A DNA stretch of 64,000 nucleotides, taken from Deinandra increscens subsp. villosa. Its lineage: Eukaryota; Streptophyta; Magnoliopsida; Asterales; Asteraceae. This document shows positions 23,896-35,700 of this stretch, in pieces; positions within the stretch are counted from its first letter, which is position 1; the number at the start of each line of letters is the position of its first letter. Under the pieces are notes generated by a model. The model was not told the DNA's origin, made no database searches, and worked only from the letters and a program-made list of their open reading frames with translations. Where the stretch lies: the NCBI GenBank assembly GCA_039602395.1, contig JBCNJP010000006.1:65600509-65664508 (forward strand). The letters are read 5' to 3'. Both the position numbers and the translations under genes were made by a program.

Positions 23896-24162
23896 ATTGT
23901 AATATTTGTAAATTATAGATATGGTCCTTACACTTTACTCATAATTTTATTGCTTTCTTAAATTTTCATTTTACAAATAAAACTTTTTTCTTTTAAAATA
24001 AATATAACCAAAGTATACTTTATGAACATATACATTATTCTTACAAGAAAATTTATTTTTAGACCTGAACCGTTTTAATCTGACCCATTTTAGCCTAGAT
24101 GGTTTCGGCTAGACCGCCAGACCCATTTTGCCCATGTTCATTAAAAATCCTAGATTTGTCAC

Positions 24163-25830
24163 TGGATAGTATCGTATGATATGATAGTATGGTATGATGA
24201 TAGTATTATGATATGATTTGATATGATATGATACGATACGATACAATGTGATAGGATATGGTATGGTATGGTATGGTATGGTATGGTATGGTATGGTATG
24301 GTATGGTATGGTATGGTATGGTATGGTATGGTATGGTATGGTATGGTATGGTATGGTATGGTATGGTATGGTATGGTATGGTATGGTATGGTATGGTATG
24401 GTATGGTATGGTATGGTATGGTATGGTATGGTATGGTATGGTATGGTATGGTATGGTATGGTATGGTATGGTATGGTATGGTATGGTATGGTATGGTATG
24501 GTATGGTATGGTATGGTATGGTATGGTATGGTATATGGTATGGTATGGTATGGAATGGTATGGTATGGTATATGGTATGGTATGGTATGGTATGGTATGG
24601 TATGGTATGGTATGGTATGGTATGGTATATGGTATGGTATGGTATGGTATGGTATGGTATGGTATGGTATGGTATGGTATGGTATGGTATATGGTATGGT
24701 ATGGTATGGTATGGTATGGTATGGTATGGTATGGTATGGTATGGTATGGTATGGTATGGTATGGTATGGTATGGTATGGTATGGTATGGTATGGTATGTA
24801 GTATGGTATGGTATGGTATGGTATGGTATGGTATGGTATGGTATGGTATGGTATGGTATGGTATGGTATGGTATGGTATGGTATGGTATGGTATGGTATG
24901 GTATGGTATGGTATGGTATGGTATGGTATGGTATGGTATGGTATGGTATGGTATGGTATGGTATGGTATGGTATGGTATGGTATGGTATGGTATGGTATG
25001 GTATGGTATGGTATGGTATGGTATGGTATGGTATGGTATGGTATGGTATGGTATGGTATGGTATGGTATGGTATGGTATGGTATGGTATGGTATGGTATG
25101 GTATGGTATGGTATGGTATGGTATGGTATGGTATGGTATGGTATGGTATGGTATGGTATGGTATGGTATGGTATGGTATGGTATATGGTATGGTATATGG
25201 TATGGTATATGGTATGGTATGGTATGGTATGGTATGGTATGGTATGGTATGGTATGGTATGGTATGGTATGGTATATGGTATATGGTATATGGTATATGG
25301 TATATGGTATGGTATGGTATGGTATGGTATGGTATGGTATGGTATGGTATGGTATGGTATGGTATGGTATGGTATGGTATGGTATGGTATGGTATGGTAT
25401 GGTATGGTATGGTATGGTATGGTATGGTATGGTATGGTATGGTATGGTATGGTATGGTATGGTATGGTATGGTATGGTATGGTATGGTATGGTATGGTAT
25501 GGTATGGTATGGTATGGTATGGTATGGTATGGTATGGTATGGTATGGTATGGTATGGTATGGTATGGTATGGTATGGTATGGTATGGTATGGTATGGTAT
25601 GGTATGGTATGGTATGGTATGGTATGGTATGGTATGGTATGGTATGGTATGGTATGGTATGGTATGGTATGGTATGGTATGGTATGGTATGGTATGGTAT
25701 GGTATGGTATGGTATGGTATATGGTATGGTATGGTATGGTATGGTATGGTATGGTATGGTATGGTATGGTATATGGTATGGTATGGTATGGTATGGTATG
25801 GTATGGTATATGGTATGGTATATGGTATGG
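24163..25830. repeat. giant GGTAT pentanucleotide array
   Basis: After a short GATA-like lead-in (24163-24257), about 1.57 kb is almost pure (GGTAT)n, roughly 300 units. Interruptions are mostly two-base insertions giving TATATGG (for example near 24531, 24568, 24626, 24686 and 25182). There are also one TATGGAATGG and one TATGTAGTATGG variant. Long open frames read across all phases (YGMVW or PYHTI polymers) because a 5-mer without stops is open in every frame; they are not genes. Confidence 0.95.
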
Positions 25831-26355
25831 TATATGATATGGTATATGATATGGTATATGATATGGTATATGTTATGATATATGGTATGATATATGATAT
25901 GGTATATGATATGGTATATGATATGGTATATACGATATATGATACGATATATGATACGATATATGATACGATATATGATACGATATATGATATGATATGA
26001 TATGATATATGATACGATATATGATACGATATATGATATATGATATATGATACGATATATGATACGATATATGATACGATATATGATACGATATATGATA
26101 CGATATATGATATATGATATATGATACAATATATGATATGATATGATATATGATATGATATGATATATGATATGATATGATATGATATGATATATGATAT
26201 GATATGATATGATATGATATGATATGATATGATATGATATATGATATGATATGATATGATATGATATATGATATGATATGATATATGATATGATATATGA
26301 TATGATATGATATGATATATGATATATGATATATGATATGATATGATATGATATT
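25831..26355. repeat. GATAT-derived array, right flank of the GGTAT array
   Basis: The array shifts in steps from GGTAT to TATATGATATGG (25831-25930). It then becomes TATATGATACGA 12-mers (25931-26110) and finally GATAT and ATATGATATG mixtures to 26355. The order suggests progressive point mutation followed by local re-expansion. Confidence 0.85.
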
Positions 26356-26689
26356 TAATTTTTGCAAATTTATGGCTTAATTGTTTTCTAAATTTTCCTT
26401 TAATAAAATTAATGCTTAAAAATATCTAATCAGTAATAAATGTATATCTTTTAGTTGGGAAAAAATTAACCTTATTTGTTAATAATTAAGATTCTGGAAA
26501 TGTAGGTGTTTTTGAAAATATGAATTACTTATAACTGAAAACAGATATTTCAATTTAAATGTGATAAATCCGGGATTAACCACTTAAATTGTATTCATAG
26601 TTGTTAAAATTATGGATTGTAAAATAGTGGTTTAAAAATATAAAATATTAAAGGACAAATTAATTCCAAAATTTTATGGTTAATTAATA

Positions 26690-26971
26690 GGAAAAATAGA
26701 TTTAAATAATCTCAACGATTGTCTATTGGCATACAATAATCCCACCAATTTTTTTGTAAAACAACAGTCTTATCTTTGTATCCTATTTTTTTAAATAATC
26801 TTTCCGTCTATCCCACTAATCACCGTTACTATATGCTGACGTGGATTCCTTAAATAAAATAGTTGGGTTTATTGTCTGTCAATAGGTAATACGGAGAGAT
26901 TATTGTCTGCCAATATGCAAAGTTTTGCAGGCCAATAGGTAATAATAGAGATTATTTAAATCTATTTTTCC
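26690..26971. mobile_element. 282-bp MITE with about 38-bp inverted repeats
   Basis: The left GGAAAAATAGATTTAAATAA is mirrored at the right end (TTATTTAAATCTATTTTTCC). Similarity continues inward through CTATTGGC/GCCAATAG. No clear target duplication or ORF is seen. It lies between the pentanucleotide array and hemoglobin copy B. Confidence 0.7.
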
Positions 26972-27124
26972 TTTCTATATATTTTTCACGTCAGCATATA
27001 TTAATGGTTGTGCCACGAGGGAGAGTTTGACATGTGGACTGAAAAAACTTGTATTCAATAGTATAGTATGATTTCATTTTCGCCATGCTGGTTGAATTTA
27101 AAAGTGGCATAATAACCCATGTTA

Positions 27125-27763
27125 CTCCAAGGGTCCTTCTATAAAGTCAAAGGGCAAAACTGCTTATGCGGCTTCATGTTTCAACTTTCCGTGTCTTATC
27201 ACCTCAGATTATATGAATGTCATATAGTTCACACCAAAAATATATATATACATATACATACATAAATATCTGTCTATACGTGTGACAGAGTGAGATGGGT
27301 TTCAGTAAGAAGCAAGAACAACTAGTGAAGGAATCATGGGAGATAATGAAGGAAGAAGACATTCCTTCACTCAGTTTCTATTTCTTTTCACAGTAAGTTT
27401 AATTTTCATGTATATAACATATAATAATAATAATAATAATCATAACTCACCGGGTTTCATATAAAATATTACTCAAATAAAATAGTCATTGATCTTTTTT
27501 ATAATTATAAAATTTGAGTGTTATAAATTCGCTTGTTTGATTTGGTTCGTTTTATATAAACATATATGGGAGTATTAATTAATGATAAAAATGATTGTAA
27601 AAGGGTACTGGAGATCGCGCCTGCTACAAAGGGATTGTTTTCTTTTCTGAAGGACACAGATGAAATCCCCCAAAATAACCCCAAGCTCAAGTCCCATGCC
27701 CTCAAAGTTTTCAAGATGGTCAGCATATCCATATCTGATATTCCTTTTTTTTGCCCTTCTACT

Positions 27764-27821
<58 letters not shown>

Positions 27822-28790
27822 TACACACAATGTGATTGATTGTATATACCCATATATATATGTATGTATGTAACTGAAGACATGTGAGTAAACAATTCAA
27901 TTGAGGGAGAAAGGAGAAGTTGGGGTTTCTGGTCTCACACTCAAGTATTTGGGATCTGTTCATCTTCAAAAAGGAATTATTGGTCCTCACTTTGAGGTAA
28001 ATTTTAAATAGGTTTTAATCAAGTTAAAAACGGGTTAACCGATTGTAATAAACGGGTCAAATTAGTCGTAAATGGGTTGATAGGTTTCAGGTTGAATTGA
28101 TGATCCCGACCCGAACACAAGATTTATAACCCATTTATGTAAGTGATTTCCGTGCATTGTAAATGGTTTAATAGGGTGAAACATGTTAATCAGGAAACAA
28201 CCCGTTTAATTAAATAGATCAATGCATAAAAAGGACCTGTTTTACTAAGCGGGTTAAACAAGTTATCATGAACACTCATGCTTACTAAAAATGGGTCAGC
28301 TCGAACACAGTTGTCTGTCAGACATGATAGAGATAACATCCTAAAACATGAATGTTTTCATGTCGTGTCAAGAATTATGACAACTAATATTATTAACAGT
28401 GAATTTCTTGTTGGATTGATGAATGAACTGTAGGTGGTGAAGGAGGGGTTGCTAAGAACAATAGAGAAGGGAGTGGGGGAAAAATGGTGTGAAGATATGA
28501 AGGGTGCTTGGTCTGAAGCTTATGATCAGTTAGCTGCTGCTATTCAAGCTGAAATGAATAAAGAGGCTGCAAAAATTCACTATTGATTCATTTCAACGAA
28601 ATAAGAAAATTAATAATAAAGCCAATGGGAATTTAACCCAAATCCATATAAGTGTATAACATCCCAAATTTTATCTGTTATGGACAATTCCTGTAATAAT
28701 TTATTGTGTTTATTTATTTGTTCGGGTTAACCATGCGTAGTCGTTACTCGTTAGTGTCCGCGCCCAGTGTGAGGGTTCCACAACAGTGTG
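27125..28790 (+). repeat. Hemoglobin segmental duplication, unit B
   Basis: Direct duplicate of 9185-13090 without the 2 kb Harbinger insertion. The microsatellite in intron 2 has expanded (TA run at about 27770-27817 versus a much shorter run at 9826-9844). Confidence 0.85.
27295..28586 (+). pseudogene. Class-2 hemoglobin copy B with nonsense codon
   Basis: Exons at 27295-27392, 27604-27718, 27880-27996 and 28434-28586 align one-to-one with copy A, with the same lengths (98, 115, 117 and 153 nt) and splice sites. In exon 3 the codon that is TCA (Ser75) in copy A is TAA at 27889-27891. The predicted product would stop after 74 residues, keeping the distal histidine but losing the proximal heme ligand and helices F-H. 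The rest of the frame is still open to the original stop at 28584-28586, so inactivation looks recent. A sequencing error or RNA-level rescue cannot be excluded from one sequence. Confidence 0.85.
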
Positions 28791-28825
28791 GGTTGATAAC
28801 GGTCAAGGTTATATGAGTGTTACGG

Positions 28826-28828
<3 letters not shown>

Positions 28829-28883
<55 letters not shown>
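28829..28883. repeat. TA microsatellite at left MULE boundary
   Basis: A TA dinucleotide run with one AA interruption abuts the left terminal repeat of the MULE. A matching TA run lies at its right end (40009-40068). Confidence 0.8.
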
Positions 28884-28884
<1 letters not shown>

Positions 28885-29251
28885 GAAAAAGGATCTCGTG
28901 CGAAGTTTGTTTGAAATAAGAAGTGTAAGAAGCCCGGTGGGCCTGCCACGTGTCAGCCCAAAAAAAACAACGGAGGGGCAAATTTGAAAAAGTGGCATTT
29001 TAATAATATCTGATTAAAAAAAAAGATTTCATATTCGACGAGGATTCTTTCTGTTGATATATACGTACGACGATCTGCTATAGTACGATTTCTTTGAGGT
29101 TTTATGAATGATTTCAATCCACGCTGCAATTTCAATCGACGTTTCATGATTCGAACGATTCGAATAGGAGAATTTTTGTGTTTTTGTCGTTCTTGAAGAG
29201 AAAGTTGAAAGCTATTTTGCTGTGCTATTTTTCTGAGAAGTTATTGTTAAG

Positions 29252-32226
29252 ATGCCGATTCAAGATAACCGTACACGCTTTTTTCTCCTTTTTCCTTCTG
29301 TTTGTTTATTTGTTTTTGTGTAGATGTTTTTGCGGATTCTGTTTTGGTTTTGGTTAATTAGTGACAATGTTCATCATTGTGTCATTGTGTGAATCTGTTA
29401 TGAAACAATATGAGTTTTTGTTTGTTTGTTTTTAGGTTGTTTTGGGAGTTGTTTTGGAAGATATCTTTTGTTTTATTGTTGATTAAACGATATGAAACTT
29501 CATCATTGTGTCTTTGCATTCATCATTGTGTTTTTGTATTCATCATTGTGTTTTTACAGTCATCATTGTGTTATAGTTATAACAATGTTGTTAACATATA
29601 ATATAATTATTTTATTATTCATGCAGGTTTCGCATGTTACCAGGATGTTGGTGTATTACGTGTATCGCCAAGTACCGGGATAAAACGTTACACTCCTGCT
29701 GTGAGTAGTTCAATTAAACCTGTTGTTGGTATGGTGTTTAATGATATAGATGAAGCATTTTCTTACTATGAAACATATGCACATGCAAGTGGATTTTCAG
29801 CCAGGAAACATACAGATTACAAACATGGTGGTATTACAAATATTAGGTATTTTGTTTGTAATAAACAGGGTTTTAAACCGGGTGGAAACTTTGTTAAGGT
29901 AAATGATGATGTTGATGACAAAAAGAGACGTAGGAAAGCATCCCAAAGATGTGGATGTACTGCTCTTATTAAATTGAAGTTGAATTTGGATGGGAAGTAT
30001 TTCATACGAGAGTTTCAAGAGGAACATAACCATCCGTTTGTTGCTGAAGAGGATATGCAGTTTTTACCTTCTATGAGGCATGTTGATCATGTACAAGGAA
30101 TGGCTATTGATGCCTTATCTAAGATCAATATTGGACCTTGTAGAGCTTGGAACATAATGCAAACTTTGTATGGTGGACCTAGTAAGTTAGGTGCTACAAA
30201 GTCAGATTTCAAGAACTACAAGAGGGATGTAAATAAGTACATAGGTGAGCATGATGCCAATATGTTGATTGAAAAACTTATGAGAAAAAAGGAGTACTTG
30301 CCTAATTTTACTGTTGAATATACTCTTACGGATGATGGAAGGTTGGGTTGTTTATTTTGGGCTGATGAGTATAGTAAGATTAACTATATGGCTTTTGGTG
30401 ATGTGGTTGGCATGGATGCTACTTATTGCTCTAATAAGTAAGTAATAGATCCCATTTTGTCATATGTTTAATATTTAACACATTCAGATATTGTGTTATT
30501 GTGTAATTGTTTTATCTTATTTTTTATTTTGTTATCTTATTCTTTTTAGGCACGACATGGTATTCGTTCCTTTTACTGGTATAGATAATCATAATAGGAA
30601 TGTGACACTTGGTGCTGCCATTCTTGGATGTGAAACTGCTGAATCGTATAAGTGGTTATTGCAACGTTACGCTAGCTCGTTTGGGCATGCACCTAAAGTC
30701 ATTGTTACTGATCAAGACCCTGCAATGAGAAAGGCAATTAAAGAGACTTTACCAGATACCCGTCATAGATTATGCATGTGGCACATATGGGAGAAGGTGA
30801 CTGCAAAGGTGTGTTTTAGTATTATGTTTTCTGGTTTCTGTCAATGTGTTATTGTGTCATTGTTCTATTGTGTCTTAAATCAGTTTGTTATATTGTTATA
30901 TCAGGTTGGACATCCAAAGTGTGAAGAACGTAAATTCAAAGATAGGTTAGCTGAAATTGTATGGTCTAATTGGGTGACAACCTCTGAATTTGAGACCCGA
31001 TGGAACTCTCTTCTATTTGAATGTGGTTTAAGTAACCATTCCTGGTTGTCAGAACTTTATAGGATTAGAAATGATTGGATTCCTGCTTTTTATATGCATG
31101 AGGAAATGTCTGGTCTTATGCGTACAACATCAAGATCAGAAAGTGAAAACCACTATTTTGGGCAGTTTAACAATCCAAACTCTACTTTAGTTGAGTTTTA
31201 TAGTCATTTTGAGACAGCAATGGATAGTCAAAGGTATGAACATAGAAGGCTTGATCATGAGACCAGATACAAAAATGCAGATTTGTGGAGTTCATTCCCA
31301 CTTGAAAAGCAAGCTGCCCAAATGTTTACACGGGCAATATTTTTGGATCAGCAGTTGGAAATTGATAAAGCGATTGATAGCTGTTTCAATATGCATAGTG
31401 AGAAAATTGGTGATGTTGGCAAGTTTGTAGTAAAGGATTTGAAGGATCCAACTAACACGTGTTATACGGTATTATTACATGTGTTATTGTGTCATTGTGT
31501 CTTACTGTGTCTTATTTATTTGTTATTGTGTCTTTTTTTACCTGGTTTGCATTGTTTGTTATTGTGTCTTATGTTTTTGTATTTTTTTTGTGTAGGTAAT
31601 GTTTCAAAAGGAAGATTTTACAATATCATGTAAGTGTATGAGGTTTGAACAGTTTGGTACTTTATGCAAACACATATTCCATATTCTTAGATTATTAGAT
31701 ATTAGAGAGTTTCCAAAGAAGTATGTGCTAAGGCGTTGGTCAAGAGAAGCTGTTCCAAATGTTCAACAACAATCTGTAAATCCTGAGGAATTTGGAAATC
31801 ATCCAGTTGATATTGAAGCTGTTATTCAAGAAATTAGGTGTGCAAATGACTATATCATTAATAGATTGGTTGGTGATATAAAAGAGTTGAGTCTTTATAG
31901 AGATCATGTCAAGAGTTACATGTCTAAGGCTGATGATATTCGAGTTGTTGCACCACCTACCTAGCAGAAGAGACAGATTTGAAGCATTAAATGAAGTTGG
32001 TGAACAGTCTAATTCAACAGTGAGAATTCCTATTCAATCAAAGACAAAGGGATCTGGTACTCAAAAGCGATTGAAATCTGGTCGTGAGATTGCGATGAGT
32101 CAAGCTGGTAAGAAGATTAGATCATGCGGTTATTGTAAAGAGCAAGGTCATAATCAAAGGACTTGCAAATTATATATGGAAAAACAAAAAGGCAGCAGCT
32201 TAGGAGTTGACAAGGAGGCATCATAA
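29252..32226 (+). CDS. FAR1-like MULE transposase, possible late frameshift
   Basis: Proposed exons are 29252-29270, 29627-30437, 30550-30808, 30905-31468 and 31596-31964, all with continuous phase; the small first exon is inference. Domains in order are an N-terminal FAR1-type DNA-binding zinc finger (about 29750-30040, with YFVC, CGCTALI and EEHNHPF), then the MULE DDE transposase. Its acids are in GMDATY (30412-30428), VTDQDPAM and SRSESENHYF. A SWIM zinc finger follows (CKCMRFEQFGTLCKHIFH, about 31627-31684). At 31962-31964 the frame hits TAG, yet the next frame continues with RRDRFEAL and a CCHC-like knuckle CGYCKEQGHNQRTCKL to 32226. So either a frameshift or an unrecognised small splice exists here. 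The protein would bind element ends and catalyse excision and insertion. Confidence 0.8.
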
Positions 32227-32742
32227 TTCATTGGGTCATTGTGTCATTGTTTCATTGTGTTATCTTCATTTTTGGATTTTTGATATGAATCATTGTGTTT
32301 AATTGATTGTTTCTTTGTGTTATTATGTTTTTGTTAACTCTGACATGAACCATTGTGTCCAAAGAATTGTCTCATAAATGTTGGTTGTTAACTGTAACAT
32401 ATCTAATGTGCTGTCTGATATCAGAAAAACACAATTGATTGTGTCTTTATATCATACAAAAACAATTCATTGTGTCTTTCTATCTAAGTGATGTTTTTAT
32501 GGTTAAGTGTAATATAAGCCATTGTGTCTAACTGATTGTGTAATACCATTGAAAATAAAAATAAATAAAACATCACATAAAACTGTTAAAAGCTTCATAT
32601 TATACATGAACCATAGGTTTCAAAGCATAATAAAGCGCAGTAGATAAGAAGTTAAACAAGTGTATCAAAGTTAAAACATAACAAAAGCCTAATTCAGCAT
32701 TAGTTTATATTAGAATTTCATATCCAAATTCAGTGAAGCTCT
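32227..32742. other. convergent 3' region of the two MULE genes
   Basis: Non-coding DNA between the two stop codons. It is rich in ATTGTGTC/ATTGTGTT repeats on the plus strand (at least ten between 32235 and 32545). It presumably holds both 3' UTRs and polyadenylation sites. Confidence 0.5.
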
Positions 32743-35700
32743 TCACGTAGCCTCTCTGTAATTCTTCTGGATTGAAGTCATCTGCAGTTTTCTCTTTTGA
32801 TTTCCTGGTATTTCAGCATATTTCTTCATTAGATCAACAGTAAATTCCTTTGATTCATTTGTGTCGTGCAGCAAAATCTTTGCAATATACTTTCTTCTTA
32901 AATCTTCTATCAGCATGGGATGGTTACCATTTTCCTCCTTATCAAAGCCACAGTTCCAATCATCAATCCCTAGGTAAGTTTCCATGTGCCTCATTAAGAA
33001 TATTCCACAATCGATGTGATTGTTTTCTGTTCTCCAGTCCATTTCCAGCCTCTTCAGAGTTGATTTTTTAAAACTTTTGGCCTTTGGATGTGAGATTGAT
33101 TCCAGATACTTTTCAAATGTAATTTTCTGCATTTACCAAAGCAATTGTGTCAAAATTTTCTGTTGTGTTTTTTTTATTTTTTTATTTTCTATTGTGTCAT
33201 ATTTATATTACTTACCAGCTTTTCTGGATTTCCTTGATATTTTGCTTCATATTCTTTACTTGCACTATTGTCAATGATAACTGCCTTAGCTTCTTTTAAG
33301 TTGAAACTCACCATATAGAAATGGTGTGACTGAATCATGGGCACAATGACCATGTCGTGTTCTGTAATATCTTTCAACCTTTCCTTTCTAAGCAATTCAT
33401 TCATGTTTGAAGTAAACTCTTTAAGCATGATTGATTCATCTTTCTGGAATGTGTCTCGATGCTGTAAATTAAAACAGTTAGAAAATAAAACAAAGAAAAA
33501 TTTCAGTTATTGTGTCATTGTGTTTTTGTGTTATTGTGTTTTTATTTTATAATAAGAACTTACAATCATTGGTGATGTGCAAAACAGCCTGTTCGGATTG
33601 CCTTTGTCCCTAAATTGCTCTTCATGGTTGAGTATGTGAGACCATGCATTTATAACATCAACATGTACTTCAATTCCCATTCTCATAGTCTCCATTTGAA
33701 ATTTTAAGACAGTTATACAATCTGTAAGAGAAAACAATATATCCCTACAGCATACAAAAAAATTAAATACATTATTTACTTTGTCAATTTGTGTCATATT
33801 TTGTAGGTTAGATTAGTTGTCATACCAGGTCGGTCCATGTGCTGCAAATATAAATTGTGATATATCATTTTCAGTTTTCGTCCTCTTCTCTTCCAAGACA
33901 ACTGGTCTTTCCATAAAAGGTGAACACAGAACTCCTGCTTTAGCCCTCTTTCGTTTTGGTCTTTCATCAATAACAATTGGCTTTACAGCAGATAATGGCT
34001 GAGCCATACACAGGACCTCTCTCTGTGGTGTTACGAATTGATCAACTTCTGGTTGTAAGATTGGTAAGGTTTGTAAAACCATTCCCAAGTTCTGTTCATT
34101 TGTTTTTGCTTTCATTTGGTGGTCTTTTATAGCTTTCATGGTTTGTTCTTTCATTGTGTGTTCCTTCACCAAATCTAATGTGTTCTTCTGCACCATCAAT
34201 AACAAATCATTTGCTATTTTTTGTCCTGCTTCAACCTTCTTTTGGACATCAGCAGTCTGTTTCAAATGAAAAAGATAGTAAATAATATGACACAATCAAT
34301 ATGAACATATATCATAGATGTCAAAGAAAATATGACACAAAGATACCTCTTTTGGTGCATTGGGAACATTAAATTGTTTCTTTGCTTTAAGTTGATCAAT
34401 ATGTGTACCCACAACCTGATTTGAAAGAATATTAATGTATGAGGAAAAGACCCAATGGAATTATAACACAATGAAACAATGAAACAATGACACACTGACA
34501 GACAACCTTCTTTTCTTTTTTAGCCACCTCTATATTCTTCTGTTCAGCTTGTTTTGTATTCAACACTACATTCCCTTTGCCTGTTTCTTTTTGAACCTTA
34601 AGATTATAGGAAAAAGAAAATAAACAACAAACTCTAAATTCATAGATGAACATATATCATAGATGTCAAGGAAAATATGACACAAACATACCTCTTTTGG
34701 TGCATTGGGAACATTAAATTGTTTCTTTGCTTTAAGTTGATCAATATGTGTACCCACAATCTGATTTGAAAGAATATTAATGTATGAGGAAAAGACCCAA
34801 TGGAATTATAACACAATGAAACAATGAAACAATGACACACTGACAGACAACCTTCTTTTCTTTTTTAGCCACCTCTATATTCTTCTGTTCAGCTTGTTTT
34901 GTATTCAACACTACATTCCCTTTGCCTGTTTCTTTTTGAACCTTAAGATTATAGGAAAAAGAAAATAAACAACAAACTCTAAATTCAATATGTTTTTTAA
35001 CATAAGACACGTTGTTAACATAAGAGACGTTGTTACCTTTCCTCCAGCCATATCTTTTTTCTGCAATTGAAGATCTTTTGTTTTTATGACATTAGTAGGC
35101 CTCTTGAGCTTTTCAAATACATCCTTTTTTGCTTTTTCATTTTCAAGCACACCCTAATTGATAAGAAAAACTTGTAAGACCCAATAAAATACATTATGTT
35201 TTTGCTAACATAAGTGAATGTTACCTTTGCTATTTTAGCAACCTCTGTCTTCTTAACTTCAGATTCTTTTTTGTTCAAAATATCATCCTTGTTGATGTTT
35301 TCAACTAAATCAGAGACTAATTTCTTCATTTCTGTTTCTTTATTGTACAAGACAATACTGTTGTTGTTTACATTTTTATCCACAGTCTCCTTGAAAGTAA
35401 AAAAAGATTAGAGAAAATATGGCACAATAACTTAAAAAATGTCTATTTATAACAGAATACAACATCAGCCTCTTTATGCAACAATGAAACAATGAAATAA
35501 TTAAACAATGAAACAATTAAACAATGAAACAATGATTGAAATAATATTACCTTTTCTTGATCATCAACAATTTTCTTTCCCTCATTTGTAATAATATCAT
35601 TCTTGATATTTTGAACCAGAGGCTCCTTTAAAAAAAAATAGATTAAGTACAACAAAATAACATAGAATATGTTTTTTAACTTATAACACAATGACACAAT

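Noticed and set aside
24159..26129. Open reading frames of 656, 580, 529 and 356 codons on both strands
   Set aside because: They are polymers of YGMVW or PYHTI, which arise because the GGTAT repeat has no stop in any frame; there is no gene evidence.
29410..29683. Two 63-codon Phe/Val/Cys-rich plus ORFs
   Set aside because: Translations of the CATCATTGTGT repeat in the first intron of the MULE transposase gene.
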